DNA from: Chara braunii
Taxonomy: Eukaryota; Streptophyta; Charophyceae; Charales; Characeae
Length of the DNA: 31,781 nt
Assembly: GCA_003427395.1 (NCBI GenBank)
Contig: BFEA01000364.1
Location: 1,568,306-1,600,086, forward strand
Direction of reading: 5' to 3'
The notes below the pieces were generated by a model that saw only the letters and a list, made by a program, of their open reading frames with translations, was not told the DNA's origin and did not search any database. A program made the position numbers and the translations under genes. Each line of letters begins with the position of its first letter. Within the stretch, counting starts at the first letter, position 1. Positions 30,050 to 31,781 of the stretch are shown here, one piece after another.

Positions 30050-30440
30050 GTAAAACGTCGCGCGCGAAATTTTAATATAAAGTCGCGCAGCCGAGGGCCT
30101 ATGTCATACCAACCCGCGATGCAGGCGTACGCATGCAGTCGCAACGATGGCGTACTATATAGTGCCCATAATCAAGCGGTCCCTCGTGAATCCGAGCATC
30201 GCTTATGACACTTAAGTGTCAGACTCGAAGTGTCGTGGGGGTCTGATCCTTCACGATATTGCACGGCTGAAGGAATAGCCGTGTAGCTGCCACGAGACCT
30301 CCGGCCTTTGGTCTGAGCGTCTCGGTAGGCAAGGCAAATAGGCTCTGCGCGAGGGAAAACCCCTTCCCTGTAGAGCCCAGGGCTTGGGATGTCCTGGACA
30401 AGGACCTCGAATTCCGGCCCGGGACCAACGTCCGGCTAAG
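30050..30440 (+). ncRNA. TATA-led structured domain, copy B2 (candidate RNA)
   Basis: TATAAA at 30076-30081, followed by sequence homologous to the start of the B1 domain (CGATGGCGTACTATATAGT-type). It keeps a perfect GACACTTAAGTGTC palindrome at 30207-30220 and a hairpin CACGGCT/AGCCGTG at 30262-30283, a third arm sequence at the corresponding place. Downstream it diverges from A and B1. It lies about 530 bases after B1, so copy B carries a tandem duplication of this domain. Confidence 0.4.
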
Positions 30441-30977
30441 AAAAATCCTTAAGAAGTAAAACAAATAAAGGGAAGGGCCTTCCCTAGGCCTCTTAGTCTT
30501 AACCCCTGAGCAGGCTTTTAATACGGGGCCCTTCAGCCAATGCAAATATTTACCCCAAGTATACCCATATATATACATATATAACAGGGGGAAGTATGTG
30601 ACGATCACTTCTCACAGTCTCGTTGGGATCCCTCACAGCCATACGTATATATGTGATCGCAGGCAACCACATCCAGAATCTGATGCATAGCACATACCTG
30701 CGAATCACATCAACGAGTCAATCAACAGCCCACGCACTACACGGAGTCAACCCCAACCATCTTCAACACTCATACCCCTCGCTTTAGCCATGCAAGCCCC
30801 AACCTCCTGTCCAACCAACCTTAATTAAATACTCAGTACCTATGTTAAATGGTCATTCAATAAAAGTCCGGGTGAAACCATAACGAAACAATGAAAATCA
30901 CCAGGGCTAAAGCCTTTTAGGTTGGGTGTGGAGGGTGAGTTGGAATTGAGTCGTAAACTGACGAATCGGCAACCGAC
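30441..30977. other. Interior of copy B, no gene seen
   Basis: AT-rich DNA with alternating TA/CA palindromic strings near 30567-30580 and 30643-30655. From about 30885 alignment with copy A resumes. Confidence 0.4.
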
Positions 30978-30996
30978 CTGTTATCAGTGATAACAG
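30978..30996. repeat. Conserved 19-bp palindrome, copy B
   Basis: Identical to the palindrome at 14933-14951 (9-bp arms, one central base), while the flanks differ by many substitutions. Confidence 0.85.
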
Positions 30997-31184
30997 ATAA
31001 TGATCCTCAAGGGATTAAGCTGAATCTAGTCGTGACCATGAATCAAACAACCCAAAGGACCTGTAACATAAGATAGGTCAAATGCCCAGGCTAAATCATC
31101 AGCATATGGATGATAAACCTTCATAGCACACCTCCTTATAATACTTTCTAGCAGCACCTGTCGAAAATAATCCAACTCCTCTGA

Positions 31185-31645
31185 AAACAGAAAAATTTCG
31201 GCAGCGCTTCCCGTAGGAAAAGTTTCCTCTCAGAATTTATATAAGCCCAAATATGAAATCAGAAATAACCCTTGACTCTCCAAAGTCCAATTTTGTCTAA
31301 CTCGCTTAATTAGCAAAATTTTGGGAAGCATTTTCTTTAGAAAATGAGACTTCCAGAATTTTACTAAGCCCTATATGAAATCTAGTAGAGTTGAACTTTG
31401 AGAAGTCAAAAATTTAACTAATTACCTGAATTCTTAAAAATTTGGGCAGCACTCCCTTTAGAAAAGGAGGCTTTCCAGATTTTTACTAAGCCATATATAA
31501 TGAAAAGACAACTCAAGTTTTGACCAGCCAAACTTTTGACCAACTCTCTGAATTAAAAAAAAATTGGGCAGCGCTCCCTTTAGAAAAGGAGACTTCCCAG
31601 ATTTTTACTAAGCCAAAAAAGACAAGTCAAGTTTGGACAAGGCAA
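31185..31645. repeat. 122-bp tandem repeat array, copy B
   Basis: Four diverged units with AATTTCGGCAGC-like landmarks at about 31194, 31317, 31439 and 31562 (spacing 122-123). It is homologous to the array at 15190-15840. Confidence 0.85.
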
Positions 31646-31733
31646 GATTTGATGCGGTAGATTTATTCTATTTTGCTCATCCTATAGATGGAAGTACCAT
31701 CAGGCGAGCCGCCCGGTTGGATACTTACCCGTT

Positions 31734-31781
31734 CTCTCTCTCTCTCTCTCACAAACACACACACACACACACACACACACA
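31734..31781. repeat. CT and CA microsatellite at window end
   Basis: A CT run followed by ACA and CA repeats to the last base. It interrupts copy B shortly after the 122-bp array; the hairpin array seen in copy A would be expected beyond it. Confidence 0.95.

Larger units (their letters stand above)
28948..31781 (+). mobile_element. Second copy of the large non-coding element (copy B), truncated by window
   Basis: The left end TGTCGAGCGC is the same as at 13485, and the order of conserved parts is the same: left block, TATA-led hairpin domain, 19-bp palindrome, 122-bp array. Copy B has a second TATA-led domain (about 30050-30440) that copy A lacks, which accounts for most of its extra length. 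It lies in the same orientation as copy A and continues beyond 31781. The base string before it is ACGG, not CCGG. Confidence 0.8.

Overview
The window looks like repeat-dense nuclear DNA of a green-lineage eukaryote. The evidence is a plant-type trihelix (Myb/SANT-like) gene, Ty3/gypsy and LINE retrotransposons, fragments of plant-like 25S rRNA, long microsatellites and assembly gaps (N). Several protein families here (the trihelix protein with a Gly-Arg-rich linker, and an acidic polyprotein tail) are ones I associate with the charophyte Chara. That assignment is an inference. I found no intact protein gene: every recognisable coding region has stops, frameshifts or insertions.

Layout. 1-5.6 kb: a 276-bp tandem duplication, unassigned DNA, CT, GT and CAAT microsatellites, and an AT-rich element-like stretch. 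5.6-11.7 kb, minus strand: one decayed Ty3/gypsy-type polyprotein, read from 11.7 kb down to 5.6 kb. It carries RT, RNase H, a PHD-like zinc finger, an integrase zinc-binding region and a long acidic tail. Two smaller transposons interrupt it, at 6691-7583 and about 9513-9975. 12.7-13.0 kb is a gap.

13.0-21.5 kb, minus strand: a trihelix gene in two halves, 21518-20388 and 13480-13020. Between them is a 6.9-kb insertion (13485-20387) flanked by a CCGG direct repeat. The insertion has no recognisable protein gene. It holds a TATA-led domain of short hairpins, a 122-bp tandem array, an array of eight hairpins whose stems change in a compensatory way while the loop stays fixed, further hairpin repeats, and two oppositely oriented 25S rRNA fragments. 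A second copy of the same element begins at 28948 and runs off the window end. It has its own TATA/hairpin domain (twice) and 122-bp array. This element is the best candidate here for something undescribed: a large non-coding mobile element built from structured-RNA-like modules.

22.2-28.9 kb: a small TIR-like repeat, a degenerate LINE on the minus strand (ORF1-like region; ORF2 with endonuclease, RT and C-terminal zinc-finger-like part), a TA-flanked foldback element of 330 bp, and a Glu/Asp-rich reading frame with two in-frame stops that abuts the second copy of the large element.
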